Below are positions 29,228 to 37,920 of a DNA stretch of 64,000 bases, in pieces. Origin of the DNA: Rhizomicrobium sp. GTDB lineage: Bacteria > Pseudomonadota > Alphaproteobacteria > Micropepsales > Micropepsaceae. The notes below the pieces were generated by a model, which saw nothing but the letters and a program-made list of their open reading frames with translations, was not told the DNA's origin and did not search any database. The position numbers and the translations under genes are program-made. Position 1 is the stretch's first letter. Every line of letters begins with the position of its first letter. Location: assembly GCA_037200045.1 (NCBI GenBank), contig JBBCHM010000001.1, forward strand, positions 310,001 to 374,000, written 5' to 3'.

Positions 29228-29667
29228 GCGTGAAGCTGTTCGCCGCCCAGCAGATGCATGTGCAGGTGATAGACGGTCTGTGCGCCTTCGGGGTTGGTGT
29301 TGATCACCAGCCGGAAGCCGGACTGATCGATGTGCTTCTGCCGCGCGAGCTTCACGGCGAGGCCGACCATCTCGGCAACGACCGCGGGCGGCGCGTCCAG
29401 GATCGTGTTGTAGCGCTTCTTCGGGATGACGAGGATATGCACTGGCACGTCGTGCCGGATGTCATAGAACGCGATGGTGTTGGGCGTCTCGCCGATCCAT
29501 TTGCTGTGCGGGATGCTCTCGAACGGCGTCGGACCGGCCAGGCTGGCGGCCCGGACTTGCGGCAGGTGCCATTCCGCGAGTTTCCAATAGATCAAGCCGG
29601 CCGGATCGAGTTGTCCGACGACAAAGGCCACCAGGATGGCCACGGCAACCCGCCAATGCCTGAACAT
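29218..29667 (-). CDS. Membrane-anchored HIT family hydrolase
   Basis: 149 residues. A single hydrophobic N-terminal helix (VAVAILVAFVVGQL) precedes a HIT domain with the histidine triad QTVYHLHMHLLGG (H-x-H-x-H) near residues 132-142. HIT proteins hydrolyse nucleotide phosphoramidates or dinucleoside polyphosphates and normally are soluble, so the anchor is unusual. The ATG at 29667 has GGAG about nine bases upstream; the open frame extends further but without support. Confidence 0.8.
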   Translation of the reverse strand: MFRHWRVAVAILVAFVVGQLDPAGLIYWKLAEWHLPQVRAASLAGPTPFESIPHSKWIGETPNTIAFYDIRHDVPVHILVIPKKRYNTILDAPPAVVAEMVGLAVKLARQKHIDQSGFRLVINTNPEGAQTVYHLHMHLLGGEQLHAYD

Positions 29668-29804
29668 GTCTTTCGCTCCCAAATCGAACCCCCGAGCCCA
29701 AGCGGCCGGACAAGCGACGTTAAGCGATTCGCATAGCACTGGATGTCAGTAGCGGGGATGTCATCGCGGTCCCGGCCTGGCAATGCGAGTCGGCCGGCGC
29801 TTCC

Positions 29805-30739
29805 TTAGGCGCCCGCGCGCGGCGCCGGGCCGGGCGGATGGTCGAGCGCTCTGAGGACGCGGCTGGTGCAAATCAGCACGCCGATCAGGATGATCGCGTA
29901 GTGTTTCGCGAAGGCGTCGGTCAGGAACGGCGTGATCGCATCGAACCCGTTGGAATTTCGGACATAGCCGCCGTCCCGCTCCAGTTCGCGCATCAGCGAG
30001 AGAATATGGGCCCCGCGTCGTGTGCAGCCGGGCCGCGAGCAGGGCGACATTGGGCTTGAGCTCGCCCGTCGCCGGAAAGCTCCCACCTTTGTCGACCGCC
30101 TGGGCCAGGCAGTAGAGAAGAAGCATGCCGCTGCGCCGCGCGGTGACTTTTTGGATGATCGCCAGTTCGGCGCGCGGCCGGTTGGCCGCGCCCAGGAACA
30201 TGTCGCCGGTCATGGCGCAGATGATGCGAAAGACCTCGGGGTCGTCGAAGCGGTCCGCCAGGCGCTGGGCTTCGGGCTCGATCATCGCCGCCGCGTTGAA
30301 CTCGATTCGCAGCCGCGCCCTGAAGGCGCCCAGCATGGTCTTGGTCGGCACATAGCGCCGTACCGGTCCGCTCCGCTGTTCGCCGGCCGGTTCGACATAA
30401 CCGATGACGCGCAGATGCATCAGGATGGCGGTGGCGCGTCCCGAGCTCAAAGATCCGGTCGCGCTGCTCAGATCCCTCAGGCGACGATGCGTCAGGCCGC
30501 CGGTCGCGTCGAGATAGAGCGCGAGCACGCCCAGCACGAACCGTCCGGCATCGTCGAATATGCGATGATGGACCGGATTGGCGTCCATCAGCGAAAGCGC
30601 CTCGCCGGCGACATGGCGCAAGGGCATCGCTGAACCGCGGACTGGCCCGCATCTCGGCGATCATGTCCTCGGAAACATCGACCCCCGGCGGGAGCTCCCA
30701 ATGAGCCAGACCGAAAGGAACCAAGACCGAATCGACCAT
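29805..30739 (-). pseudogene. Unknown winged-helix-like gene broken by two apparent frameshifts
   Basis: Three reading frames on the minus strand join into one sensible protein of about 310 residues. Segment 1 starts at the ATG at 30739 (AAGG six bases upstream) with MVDSVLVPFGLAHWELPPGV and runs to RASPRFS near 30625. Segment 2 continues one frame over with MPLRHVAGEALSLMD to ARLHTTRG near 30010. Segment 3 follows in the third frame with HILSLMRELERDGGYVRNSNG to the stop at 29805. The middle contains a helix-turn-helix-like region (GLTHRRLRDLSSATG, ATAILMHLRVIGYVE). The breaks lie at CGGTTCAGCGATGCCC and at a GGGGCCC run. It may be a true pseudogene or reflect base-call errors. Confidence 0.5.
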
Positions 30740-31009
30740 CGGACGCCTTGTACATGTTGACGGCGCCGATACTGCGCGCGACTCGCCGGCTTGTACCAGA
30801 TTTTTTCCAGGCTTTCCCCCCGAATGTCGTCGATCCGTCCCATGGAGTAGGGCGGGAAGGTGCCTGCTGATCGCCATCACCATGATGGACGAAGCGCGTT
30901 TGGCCGAGGCGTCCGCGTGGGACGCTGCCCACCGCCGCGTTGGGCAGGAATGCGGTTTACTCGCCCTTGGTTCGCGACATGATTGCGAAGCACCATAAGC
31001 GGGTCACGC

Positions 31010-31522
31010 ATGCAGCCTTTGATCGTTCGCGTCGACACGCCGGCCGCCCGGCAGATCCGGTTCCATTGTCTGGCCGGCGACGAATTGGCCGTGCGCCAAG
31101 GCGAGATGCTCGTGTGGCTTCGTCCCGCCGGCCGCATCGGACAAAGCGGCGTCCGGCAACGCCTGGCCTTTGCCTATCGCTCGGACCTCGACGACTGCGC
31201 CCTGTCCCTCGAGTTCGGGTTGTTCGATCCTCTGACTGTCGAATATGTGGCGCGCGCGTCGGACAGGATCGCGATGGCGGCGATGGATCGCCGCTGGCGG
31301 CCGACCATCGCCCGCCTCGGCCGCATCCCCGGCGAAGCGGCGCGGGTCGCGACGGCCGAGGTCCGGCTCGAAGGGCCTGACATCGTGGCGGCCCGGCGGA
31401 TCGTCCATCCGTCCTACATCCTCGACCGCCTCATCGCCCGCCAGCGCGCCATCGCCGTCGAGGAAATCGAAGTCATGCTCTATGGTCGAATGACGCGGAA
31501 CGCCGTGCGCCTGACGGCGTAA
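31010..31522 (+). CDS. Hypothetical protein
   Basis: 170 residues, soluble, no signal peptide or membrane segment. It opens with MQPLIVRVDTPAARQIRFH and has a basic C-terminal half rich in Arg and Ile (RRIVHPSYILDRLIARQRA). No family was recognised. The ATG at 31010 has only a weak AGCGGG upstream. It lies 69 bases before the methyltransferase gene on the same strand, so the two may be expressed together. Confidence 0.55.
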   Translation: MQPLIVRVDTPAARQIRFHCLAGDELAVRQGEMLVWLRPAGRIGQSGVRQRLAFAYRSDLDDCALSLEFGLFDPLTVEYVARASDRIAMAAMDRRWRPTIARLGRIPGEAARVATAEVRLEGPDIVAARRIVHPSYILDRLIARQRAIAVEEIEVMLYGRMTRNAVRLTA

Positions 31523-31591
31523 GCACGACACGGATTGCATCGCGACGATTCCACAGAAAGAATCGCGGATGGGAGCCCAGGGAAGGACGCT

Positions 31592-32965
31592 TTGGACACG
31601 GAAACGCTGCTCCAGGAAGTGACGGATTACTGCCGGCGCACCGGCATGGCCGAAAGCACCTTCGGCCGCCATTCCGTCAATGACGGGAAATTCGTCAGCC
31701 GGCTCAAGCTGGGCGGGCGCGTGACGCTCGAGACGATGGACCGCGTCCACGCCTTCATGCGCCAGCCCGCGCCGCCCAGGCTGCGGGCCTCGTCCGCCAA
31801 TGGCACCGCCCACCCAGCGCCGCCGCCCGATCCCGAGCGCAATTTCCGCTTCTACGACAACCGTCAGAAATACCTGATGTTCGTCAACACCTGCAGCGAA
31901 AAGCGCGAGATCGCCAACCGCGTCTCGCTCGAACTGGCGAACATCCACCCGCGGCCGCCGGCCGTGCGGCTGTTCGATGCCGGCGTCGGCGACGGCACCG
32001 TGCTCGCCCGCGTGCTGCGCAGCATGCACCGGCGCTTCGAGCACATGCCGTTCTACGTCGTCGGCAAGGAGATCAGCCTGGAAGACGTGCGCCTGGCGCT
32101 GGAAAAGATGCCCGACCGCTTCCTTGAGCATCCCGCGACCGTGCTGATCCTGACGAACCTCTATTATTCGGAGGCGCCCTATCTGCTTCCGTCGTCGGTC
32201 ACCGCCGCGACCAGCCTGGTGTGGCACGAACTGCCGCTGCGCGGCAGCACGGCGGCGGAGTTCGAGGAACAGATCAGCGATCTCGAGCCCTTCCTGGCGC
32301 AGAACTGGCGCGCCACTGTCAGCAAGAAGAGCGGCAATCCGGTCTACGAGAAACCCGTCGTTCTGGTGATCTACCTGGAGGACTGCCGCTTCCTGCTGGA
32401 CCAGGTGATCCCGCGGCGTGGCTCGATCCACGCCGACTACGATCTGGTGATCGCGTCGCAGCCCTATCGGGCGCGCGCCACCGCCGAATTCAAGGCCAGG
32501 AAAGTGATCGCGCCGCTCGCGCAAAGCCTGGCGCCGGGCGGCAGGCTGATCGGCATCCACTCCGCCGGCGCCGATCCGGGCATGGAGATCATCCAGAAAG
32601 TCTGGCCGGACGAGCAGCCCTTCACCACGACGCGGCACGACATCCTGCGCGAAACCAAGGCCGCCATGGGCGCGCGGGCGCGGCACTTCAACTTCAACGC
32701 CTTGCCCGACGACCGTTCGCACTTCCAGTACGAGATGTACACGCTGCCGAACGAGATCGACGCCCAGGCGACTTCGATCGGCACCTCGACGTTGTTCGCG
32801 GCGTGGAACGACGCGGCCTATGTCGCGCAGATCGAGGACGACCGGCTGACCCAGGCGATGCGCGATTCGCGCTATCTCGACGCCACCCGCGACGTCCTCA
32901 GGACGCATAACGGGCTGTGGTTCCGCGACGAATCCTACGTCATCTCCCGCAAGCGCGAGATGTGA
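31592..32965 (+). CDS. Class I SAM-dependent methyltransferase-like protein
   Basis: 457 residues from the TTG at 31592, which has GGGAAGGA just upstream; an in-frame TTG at 31535 lacks a ribosome site. Residues 5-60 (LLQEVTDYCRRTGMAESTFGR then LGGRVTLETMDRVHAFM) look like a small helical DNA-binding-type domain. After a proline linker comes a Rossmann methyltransferase core with VRLFDAGVGDGTVLARVL near 130-150 and an acidic turn in VGKEISLEDV. The C-terminal half (residues 230-450) holds IASQPYRARAT and GRLIGIHSAGADPGME. Substrate unknown. Confidence 0.65.
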   Translation: MDTETLLQEVTDYCRRTGMAESTFGRHSVNDGKFVSRLKLGGRVTLETMDRVHAFMRQPAPPRLRASSANGTAHPAPPPDPERNFRFYDNRQKYLMFVNTCSEKREIANRVSLELANIHPRPPAVRLFDAGVGDGTVLARVLRSMHRRFEHMPFYVVGKEISLEDVRLALEKMPDRFLEHPATVLILTNLYYSEAPYLLPSSVTAATSLVWHELPLRGSTAAEFEEQISDLEPFLAQNWRATVSKKSGNPVYEKPVVLVIYLEDCRFLLDQVIPRRGSIHADYDLVIASQPYRARATAEFKARKVIAPLAQSLAPGGRLIGIHSAGADPGMEIIQKVWPDEQPFTTTRHDILRETKAAMGARARHFNFNALPDDRSHFQYEMYTLPNEIDAQATSIGTSTLFAAWNDAAYVAQIEDDRLTQAMRDSRYLDATRDVLRTHNGLWFRDESYVISRKREM

Positions 32966-32996
32966 TGTCGGGGCGCTTTGTCCCTAGCCCCCGCAG

Positions 32997-33121
32997 TGTC
33001 ATGGCCCGCGAATGCGGGCCGCCCAGTTGAAACCCGCAGAGCTCGAAGATTTTAAGCGAAGATCCGATCCGACGGCGGTGTCGCGTGTTACCTGGGTGGC
33101 CCACATTCGCGGGCCATGACA
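32997..33121. repeat. Dispersed palindromic repeat, copy 1
   Basis: Two inverted arms bracket about 65 unrelated bases. The left arm begins TGTCATGGCCCGCGAATG and the right arm ends with its near-perfect reverse complement CATTCGCGGGCCATGACA. Each arm is itself a GGCCCGC/GCGGGCC hairpin. Related copies lie at 55730 and 62930. Confidence 0.75.
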
Positions 33122-33165
33122 AGTTTGGATCAATTACCAATCAGCCGCGTGCGTCGACCGAGGCT

Positions 33166-33534
33166 CTACCGTCCCGCCACGATCACGCCGGTGAACTTGC
33201 CCGTCGCATCCTCGCCGGCGAAGGTGTCGCCGATCTTGTAGTCCTTGATCGGGAAGCAGGCCGGCTTGGTGCCCGCCGGCTGCGGCGGATCGGTGGTCGT
33301 GAAGCAGCTTCCGCCGTCGCCGTCCGCCCAGGTGCCTTTCAGCGTGCTGCCGTTCGGCAAGGTGATCGAATAGGTGTGGTCGGGGTTGACGTAGACCTTG
33401 ACCACGCTGCCATTGGCATAGGTCGAGACGATAGTGCCGCTATAGGCGCCGGCCCAGGTATCGCCCGCGAGCGCGGGCACCGTGGCGGCCGCCAGCGCGG
33501 TGGCCGAGATCAGAAGCTTTGTCGCCAAACGCAT
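33166..33534 (-). CDS. Small secreted protein, paralogue of 43160-43525
   Basis: 122 residues with a Sec signal peptide (KLLISATALAAATVPALAG, cut near residue 23). The mature part is about 100 residues and mostly beta: GTIVSTYANGSVVKVYV, then LKGTWADGDGGSCFTTTDP, then KPACF and IGDTF. Two cysteines could form a disulfide. The gene at 43160 encodes a clear relative with the same order of motifs. GGGGGA precedes the ATG at 33534. No known function; an envelope or periplasmic role is likely. Confidence 0.7.
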   Translation of the reverse strand: MRLATKLLISATALAAATVPALAGDTWAGAYSGTIVSTYANGSVVKVYVNPDHTYSITLPNGSTLKGTWADGDGGSCFTTTDPPQPAGTKPACFPIKDYKIGDTFAGEDATGKFTGVIVAGR

Positions 33535-33553
33535 GACGTTTCCCCCTTGTCGT

Positions 33554-33985
33554 TCAATCCGCCCTGATCGGCTGGCCAAGCAGGTCTTCGGCGCGATCCA
33601 CCTTGATCAGCACGGCCCAGCCCTTTTTCTCCTTGTCCCATTCCTTCTCGGGCGCGATCAGCCGGTCCCACACCTTCTCGTAGACGGGTCCCGATTTGTG
33701 CACGCTCGCCGTCCCGTAGAGCCGCACGATACCGCCCATCGGAAGCACGTCGCGCGCGCCGAGATTGAAATAGAACACCGTGACCTTGGTGCCATCGGTC
33801 AAATGCGCCGTCGTGGTGCCGCGGCCGCGCTCCCACAGTGAGATATGTCCATCGTCATAGACCTGCGCGCTGCCGCGCGGCGTGATCTGGGCGAAACCGT
33901 CGTCGAGCACCGTGCCGATCAGGCAGACATGCTCGGGAAAGGCGCCGTCGATCAGCGGATATATCTTCTTCGGAATGGTCGTCAT
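33554..33985 (-). CDS. Pyridoxamine 5'-phosphate oxidase-like FMN protein
   Basis: 143 residues of the split-barrel PPOX class. GFAQITPRGSAQVYDDGHISLWERG near residues 29-53 and TKVTVFYFNLGARDVLPMGGIVRLYGTA near 65-92 are the flavin-barrel strands. These proteins bind FMN, F420 or haem and act as small reductases. It lies eight bases downstream of the VOC gene stop and is transcribed with it. Substrate unknown. Confidence 0.8.
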   Translation of the reverse strand: MTTIPKKIYPLIDGAFPEHVCLIGTVLDDGFAQITPRGSAQVYDDGHISLWERGRGTTTAHLTDGTKVTVFYFNLGARDVLPMGGIVRLYGTASVHKSGPVYEKVWDRLIAPEKEWDKEKKGWAVLIKVDRAEDLLGQPIRAD

Positions 33986-33993
33986 GGTGGACC

Positions 33994-34530
33994 TCAGCGG
34001 TAGGTATTGTTGGAAGTGTGATCGCCCTTGAGCCAGCGCGCCAGCTCCTCGCGGGCCTTGCTGCGGCGTTCTTCGTTGATTTCATGGGCATTGGGCGCGT
34101 CCAGCGTGAATTCGACGGTCAGCCCGTTGGGATCGGTGATGTAGACGGAACGGCAATAGCCGTGTTCGAGGATGTAGGTGTCCGGCTCCTTGTAGCCGGC
34201 GGTCTTGATGCGCTCCTCGATGCCCTTCTGCGTCTCGGCGTCGACGTTGAGCGCGATATGGTGGAACGGCGAGAACGGCATCTTGGGGCCGAACTCTTCC
34301 TGGTCCTTGGGGTTCGCGAACTGGAAGAAGGCGAGCGCGCCGCCGTCGCCAAGTGCGAAGAAGCAATGGCAATAGGTCCTGAGCGCGCCGAACAATTCGT
34401 CGGCCTCGCTCCAAGTCGCGACCAGCGGCAGGCCGATCACGTCCTCGTAGAATTTCCGCGTGGCTTCCATGTCCTTGGTGACATAGGCGTTATGGTGAAG
34501 ACGGCTCGGGAGCGTCGCTTGCTTGGCCAT
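33994..34530 (-). CDS. VOC family dioxygenase/glyoxalase-like protein
   Basis: 178 residues with two vicinal-oxygen-chelate modules. LHHNAYVTKDMEATRKFYEDVIGLP begins the first, FHHIALNVDAETQ the second, and NGLTVEFTLD supplies the closing metal Glu; the His-His-Glu set fits a metal-dependent extradiol dioxygenase or lyase. It is upstream of the PPOX gene in the same orientation and 29 bases after the MetE-like gene, so all three may form one transcript. Likely a catabolic enzyme; substrate unknown. Confidence 0.82.
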   Translation of the reverse strand: MAKQATLPSRLHHNAYVTKDMEATRKFYEDVIGLPLVATWSEADELFGALRTYCHCFFALGDGGALAFFQFANPKDQEEFGPKMPFSPFHHIALNVDAETQKGIEERIKTAGYKEPDTYILEHGYCRSVYITDPNGLTVEFTLDAPNAHEINEERRSKAREELARWLKGDHTSNNTYR

Positions 34531-34559
34531 GGTCCTGCCTTTCGTTTCCTATCCCTGGT

Positions 34560-35702
34560 TCACCAGAATTGCTTGGAGGCGATTCGCGCGCCTTCTGCGA
34601 GCGCGGCGAGCTTCAGCCAGACGACATCGGGGTCGACGCCGCCCTGTCCGACATGGATCGAGAAGCCGCAATCCACGCCGGCCATCACGTTTTCGCGCCC
34701 TACGAGCTTGGCGTAGCGGACGATCCGCTGGGCGACCAGCTCGGGATGCTCGATATAATTCGACTGGCATTCGATGACGCCGGGCACCAGCACCTTGCCT
34801 TCCGGCGGTTTCATGGTCTCGAACATCTGCCACTCATGCGCGTGCCGCGGATTGGCCGCCTCGAACAGGATGGCGGTCGGCTTGGCATAGGTCAGGACGT
34901 CGATGATGTCCGCAAAGGGCACGTCGCAATGATGCGGGCCGGGATAATTGCCCCAGCACATGTGCATGCGAAGCTGCTCGGCCGGGATGTTGCGGACCGC
35001 GTGATTGAGCGCCTCGATATGCAGGCGCATCCGCCTGCGGAATTCCTCCAGGCTGAGATCGGCGTATTGCACATGCCGGCCCATCGCGAGGTCGGGGCAA
35101 TCGAGCTGCAGCGTCATCCCGGCATTGGCGATGGTCTCGTATTCGTAGCGCATCGCTTCGGCGATCGCGTAGAGATATTCCTCGTGGCTCTTGTAATAGT
35201 CATTGCGGAAGAACAGCGAGATCACGCCCGGCGACGCCGCGCTGGAGAACAGCCCCTCTACCTTGGCGCCGGCCGCACAGGCCGTCAGGTTCTCGACATC
35301 GACTTTCGGCGATTTCAGGTCGCGCACCGAGATCGGCCCGTTGCAGCCCGGCGTCTTGCGCGTCTTGCGGCCCGGATCGCCGAACACGCGCGCTTGGCTC
35401 TTGGGAAAGCCGACGAGGTCCTGGAACACGAAGCTGTTGCTGGTGCCGTCGAACCCGTTCAGCCGGTCCTTCACATAGGTCGCATAGCTCGGCTTCGACA
35501 TCTCGCCGTCATTGACGATATCGACTCCGGCCTCGCTCTGTCGGCGTACCATCTCGCCGATGGCGCCGGTGACGCGCGTGTCCAGCGCGGCGGCGTCCAC
35601 CGGAATGCCTTCCTCGCGGGCGACCATCATCGCGATGAGATCGTCCGGACGGGGCAGGCTTCCCGTGTGGGTCGTCAGGAAGCGTTCGGTGCTGCGGAGC
35701 AT
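34560..35702 (-). CDS. MetE C-terminal-like zinc methyltransferase homologue 1
   Basis: 380 residues, a TIM-barrel of the cobalamin-independent methionine synthase/epoxyalkane-CoM transferase group. The zinc ligands are in place: H247 and C249 in RMHMCWGN, a Glu in ILFEAANPR, and C345 in GVDCGFSIHV. Without the MetE N-terminal half, such proteins usually activate a thiol and transfer or remove a small alkyl group, not make methionine. A second homologue is at 41382. Upstream lies a promoter with an ATCGAA-N6-TTCGAT palindrome shared with the CoA-transferase and receptor genes. Confidence 0.83.
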   Translation of the reverse strand: MLRSTERFLTTHTGSLPRPDDLIAMMVAREEGIPVDAAALDTRVTGAIGEMVRRQSEAGVDIVNDGEMSKPSYATYVKDRLNGFDGTSNSFVFQDLVGFPKSQARVFGDPGRKTRKTPGCNGPISVRDLKSPKVDVENLTACAAGAKVEGLFSSAASPGVISLFFRNDYYKSHEEYLYAIAEAMRYEYETIANAGMTLQLDCPDLAMGRHVQYADLSLEEFRRRMRLHIEALNHAVRNIPAEQLRMHMCWGNYPGPHHCDVPFADIIDVLTYAKPTAILFEAANPRHAHEWQMFETMKPPEGKVLVPGVIECQSNYIEHPELVAQRIVRYAKLVGRENVMAGVDCGFSIHVGQGGVDPDVVWLKLAALAEGARIASKQFW

Positions 35703-35717
35703 GGGATGTTTTCGGAT

Positions 35718-35767
35718 ATCGAAAAGTTCTTCGATTTTACGCTATCGTGGCTGAAGCGAAATTGCAA
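35718..35767 (-). promoter_or_regulatory. Promoter and shared palindromic operator, site 1
   Basis: On the minus strand TTGCAA (35762-35767), a 17-base spacer and TAGCGT (35739-35744) form a promoter for the MetE-like gene. Just downstream lies the palindrome ATCGAA-aagttc-TTCGAT (35718-35735), 16 bases before the ATG. The half sites match sites 2 and 3. Confidence 0.6.
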
Positions 35768-35780
35768 AACACGTTCTGCT

Positions 35781-36566
35781 CTATTTGGCTTTTACACCGT
35801 CATAGGTGATCGCGTCTGCCGCGGCATTCGACATGATGAAGCCGATCGGCCGCTGCGCCTCTTCCTGGAGATGCGCGAGCAGTCCTGCGGTGCGCGCCAG
35901 GATCGAGATGCTCTTGAGCGCGGTCAGCGGAAACCCGATCTCCAGCAGGATGGCGGGGATGACGCCGTTGATGTTGATGGGAAGGGGCCGGCCGAGCGCC
36001 TCCGGCAGCACCTCTTTCACAGTCTGTAGCATGGCGAGATAAGGCCCCGTCAAACCGCGCTGCTTCGCAAGTGCGAGCAGCACATTGGCGCGCGGATCGC
36101 CCTCGGAATGCTGCGGATGGCCGAAGCCGGGAATCGGGGATTTCGTCTTGCGCATCGCGCGGATGCGCTCCGCCGCGACCTCGGCGGCGTTGCCGTTCTT
36201 CGAGGCCTCGACAAGATCGTTCAGGAAATAGCCCGCCGTCTCGGCGCTGCCGAGCACCACCGACCCCGAACCGAGCAGGCCGGCGGCGACCGCGCCCTGG
36301 ATCGCTTCCGGCGCCGCGGCGAAGGTCATGCGGGCCGCCTGCACGCTCGGCACCAGCCCATGCTCGGCGATCGAGACCAAGAGGGCGTTCACGAAGAAGC
36401 GCTGGTCGGCGTTCGGCTCCTTGCCCATCAGGAGCAGGAAGAAATAGTCGATGAAGTCGATCTTGCCGATCAGTTCGCTGCACAAATCCTTGCCGCGTAT
36501 GGTGATCGAGGCGGCGTCCGCCGTGGAGATCGCGGTGAAGGGGGCGTCCTGCTTGCCGATGCGCAT
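35781..36566 (-). CDS. Citrate-synthase-fold lyase (citryl-CoA lyase-like)
   Basis: 261 residues, about two thirds of a citrate synthase and missing its N-terminal region. The active-site segment KSPIPGFGHPQHSEGDPRA (near residue 140) holds the conserved GFGHP histidine. A second His-containing loop is in ISIAEHGLVPS. Short members of this fold run the retro-Claisen direction, cleaving citryl-CoA-like thioesters. The divergent neighbour is a CaiB CoA-transferase, so activation then cleavage of an organic acid is a sensible pairing. Substrate is unknown. Confidence 0.78.
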   Translation of the reverse strand: MRIGKQDAPFTAISTADAASITIRGKDLCSELIGKIDFIDYFFLLLMGKEPNADQRFFVNALLVSIAEHGLVPSVQAARMTFAAAPEAIQGAVAAGLLGSGSVVLGSAETAGYFLNDLVEASKNGNAAEVAAERIRAMRKTKSPIPGFGHPQHSEGDPRANVLLALAKQRGLTGPYLAMLQTVKEVLPEALGRPLPININGVIPAILLEIGFPLTALKSISILARTAGLLAHLQEEAQRPIGFIMSNAAADAITYDGVKAK

Positions 36567-36620
36567 GATGTGACTCCGTTTCGTACCGAACCGTCTTGGC
36601 GGCGCTGCAACTTACCAAAT

Positions 36621-36657
36621 ATCGAAATTGACTTCGACATGCGGAAATCCATAGTCT
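36621..36657 (+). promoter_or_regulatory. Promoter and shared palindromic operator, site 2
   Basis: The palindrome ATCGAA-attgac-TTCGAC (36621-36638) has the -35 hexamer TTGACT (36628-36633) at its centre. TAGTCT follows after 18 bases as -10. It lies between the divergent lyase and CoA-transferase genes and could control both. Confidence 0.6.
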
Positions 36658-36713
36658 ATCGCCGTCTTTCCCGATAGCGGCCGCGCCAGCCGCGTCGTTC
36701 GCCCGGAGTGGCC

Positions 36714-37886
36714 ATGAACAAGGTTCTCGAAGATGTACGCGTCCTGGAAATGGGCACGTTCATCACCGGCCCCGCAGCCGGCATGATCCTCGCCGACATG
36801 GGCGCCGATGTCATCAAGCTTGAGCGGCCCAAGACCGGCGATCCCTTCCGCGCCTTCAATGGCGGCCTCTACAGCCCGCATTTCCAGACCTACAACCGCA
36901 ACAAGCGCAGCCTGACGGTCGACACCCGCAGCGCCGCAGACCTCAAGTTGCTAGACGAACTGGTCGCCAATGCCGACGTGTTCATCCAGAATTTCCGCCC
37001 CGGCGTCGCCGATGAGCTCAACGTCGGATGCGAGCGGCTGCAGACGATCAATCCGGCGCTGATCTATTGCGGCATTTCCGGTTTCGGCCATGACGGCCCC
37101 GATGCCGAGCGTCCGGCCTACGACACCGTCGCCCAGGCGGCGAGCGGCTGGCTGCGTCTGTTGATCAATCCCAAGAACCCGCGCGTGGTCGGCCCCGCCA
37201 TCGCCGACGCGGTGACCGGGTTCTACGCCGCCTTCGGCATCCTAGGCGCGCTGCACGAACGCGAACGGACGGGCAAGGGCCGCCGCATCGACGTTTCCAT
37301 GCTCGAGGCCATGTGCCATTTCAATCTCGACGACTTCACGCATTACTTCTCGCAGGGCGAGATCATGGGGCCGTTCAGCCGGCCGAGCGTGTCGCAGTCC
37401 TATGTCTTCGAATGCGCCGACGGCAAATGGGTCGCCATGCACATGTCCTCGCCCGAGAAGTTCTGGCAGGGCCTCGCCAACGCCATCGAGCGGCCGAACC
37501 TGTTCGAGGACCCGCGCTTCGCCGACCGTCCGGCGCGGATCAAGCATCAGGACGACCTGATCGCGCTGATGTCCCCCATCTTCAAGACCAGGAGCCGCGC
37601 CGAATGGTGCGCGCGTCTCGATGGCGAGGGCGTGCCGTTCTCGCCGGTCTATGATTCGAGCGAAGCATTGCAGGACCGCCAGGCACGGCATCTCGGCATC
37701 GAGGTCGAGGGCCAGCACCCGACCATGGGCCGTTTCCGCACCGTCCGCTTTCCGGTGAATTTCGACGGCCATCACGCCACCGCCGTCGTCCCGCCGCCGA
37801 CCCTGGGCGAGCACGATCAGGCCATTCGCGGCCTGGCCGGCAAGATGTGGCGCCGCCGCGCGCCGGCCTCGGATGCAGCCGAATAG
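36714..37886 (+). CDS. Class III (CaiB/BaiF) CoA-transferase
   Basis: 390 residues. The N-terminal VLEMGTFITGPAAGMILADMGADVIKLERPKTGD is the family CoA-binding region, and the catalytic Asp is in RPAYDTVAQAASG near residue 140. C-terminal RSRAEWCARLDGEGVPFSPVYD is conserved. It moves CoA from a donor thioester to a carboxylic acid in the cytoplasm. The ATG at 36714 follows CGGAG by five bases. It is divergent from the citrate-synthase-fold lyase and under the shared operator. It probably activates the acid that this region degrades. Confidence 0.9.
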   Translation: MNKVLEDVRVLEMGTFITGPAAGMILADMGADVIKLERPKTGDPFRAFNGGLYSPHFQTYNRNKRSLTVDTRSAADLKLLDELVANADVFIQNFRPGVADELNVGCERLQTINPALIYCGISGFGHDGPDAERPAYDTVAQAASGWLRLLINPKNPRVVGPAIADAVTGFYAAFGILGALHERERTGKGRRIDVSMLEAMCHFNLDDFTHYFSQGEIMGPFSRPSVSQSYVFECADGKWVAMHMSSPEKFWQGLANAIERPNLFEDPRFADRPARIKHQDDLIALMSPIFKTRSRAEWCARLDGEGVPFSPVYDSSEALQDRQARHLGIEVEGQHPTMGRFRTVRFPVNFDGHHATAVVPPPTLGEHDQAIRGLAGKMWRRRAPASDAAE

Positions 37887-37920
37887 CATCACTGCGCCAC
37901 AAACTGTCGTAAATTCGAAT

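Noticed and set aside
29680-29705. GGTTCGATT on the minus strand, resembling a tRNA T-loop
   Set aside because: The flanking bases do not form T-arm or acceptor stems.
31592-32965. Annotation as EgtD (histidine methyltransferase)
   Set aside because: Length and a generic GxGxG motif are compatible, but no EgtD-specific signature is visible.
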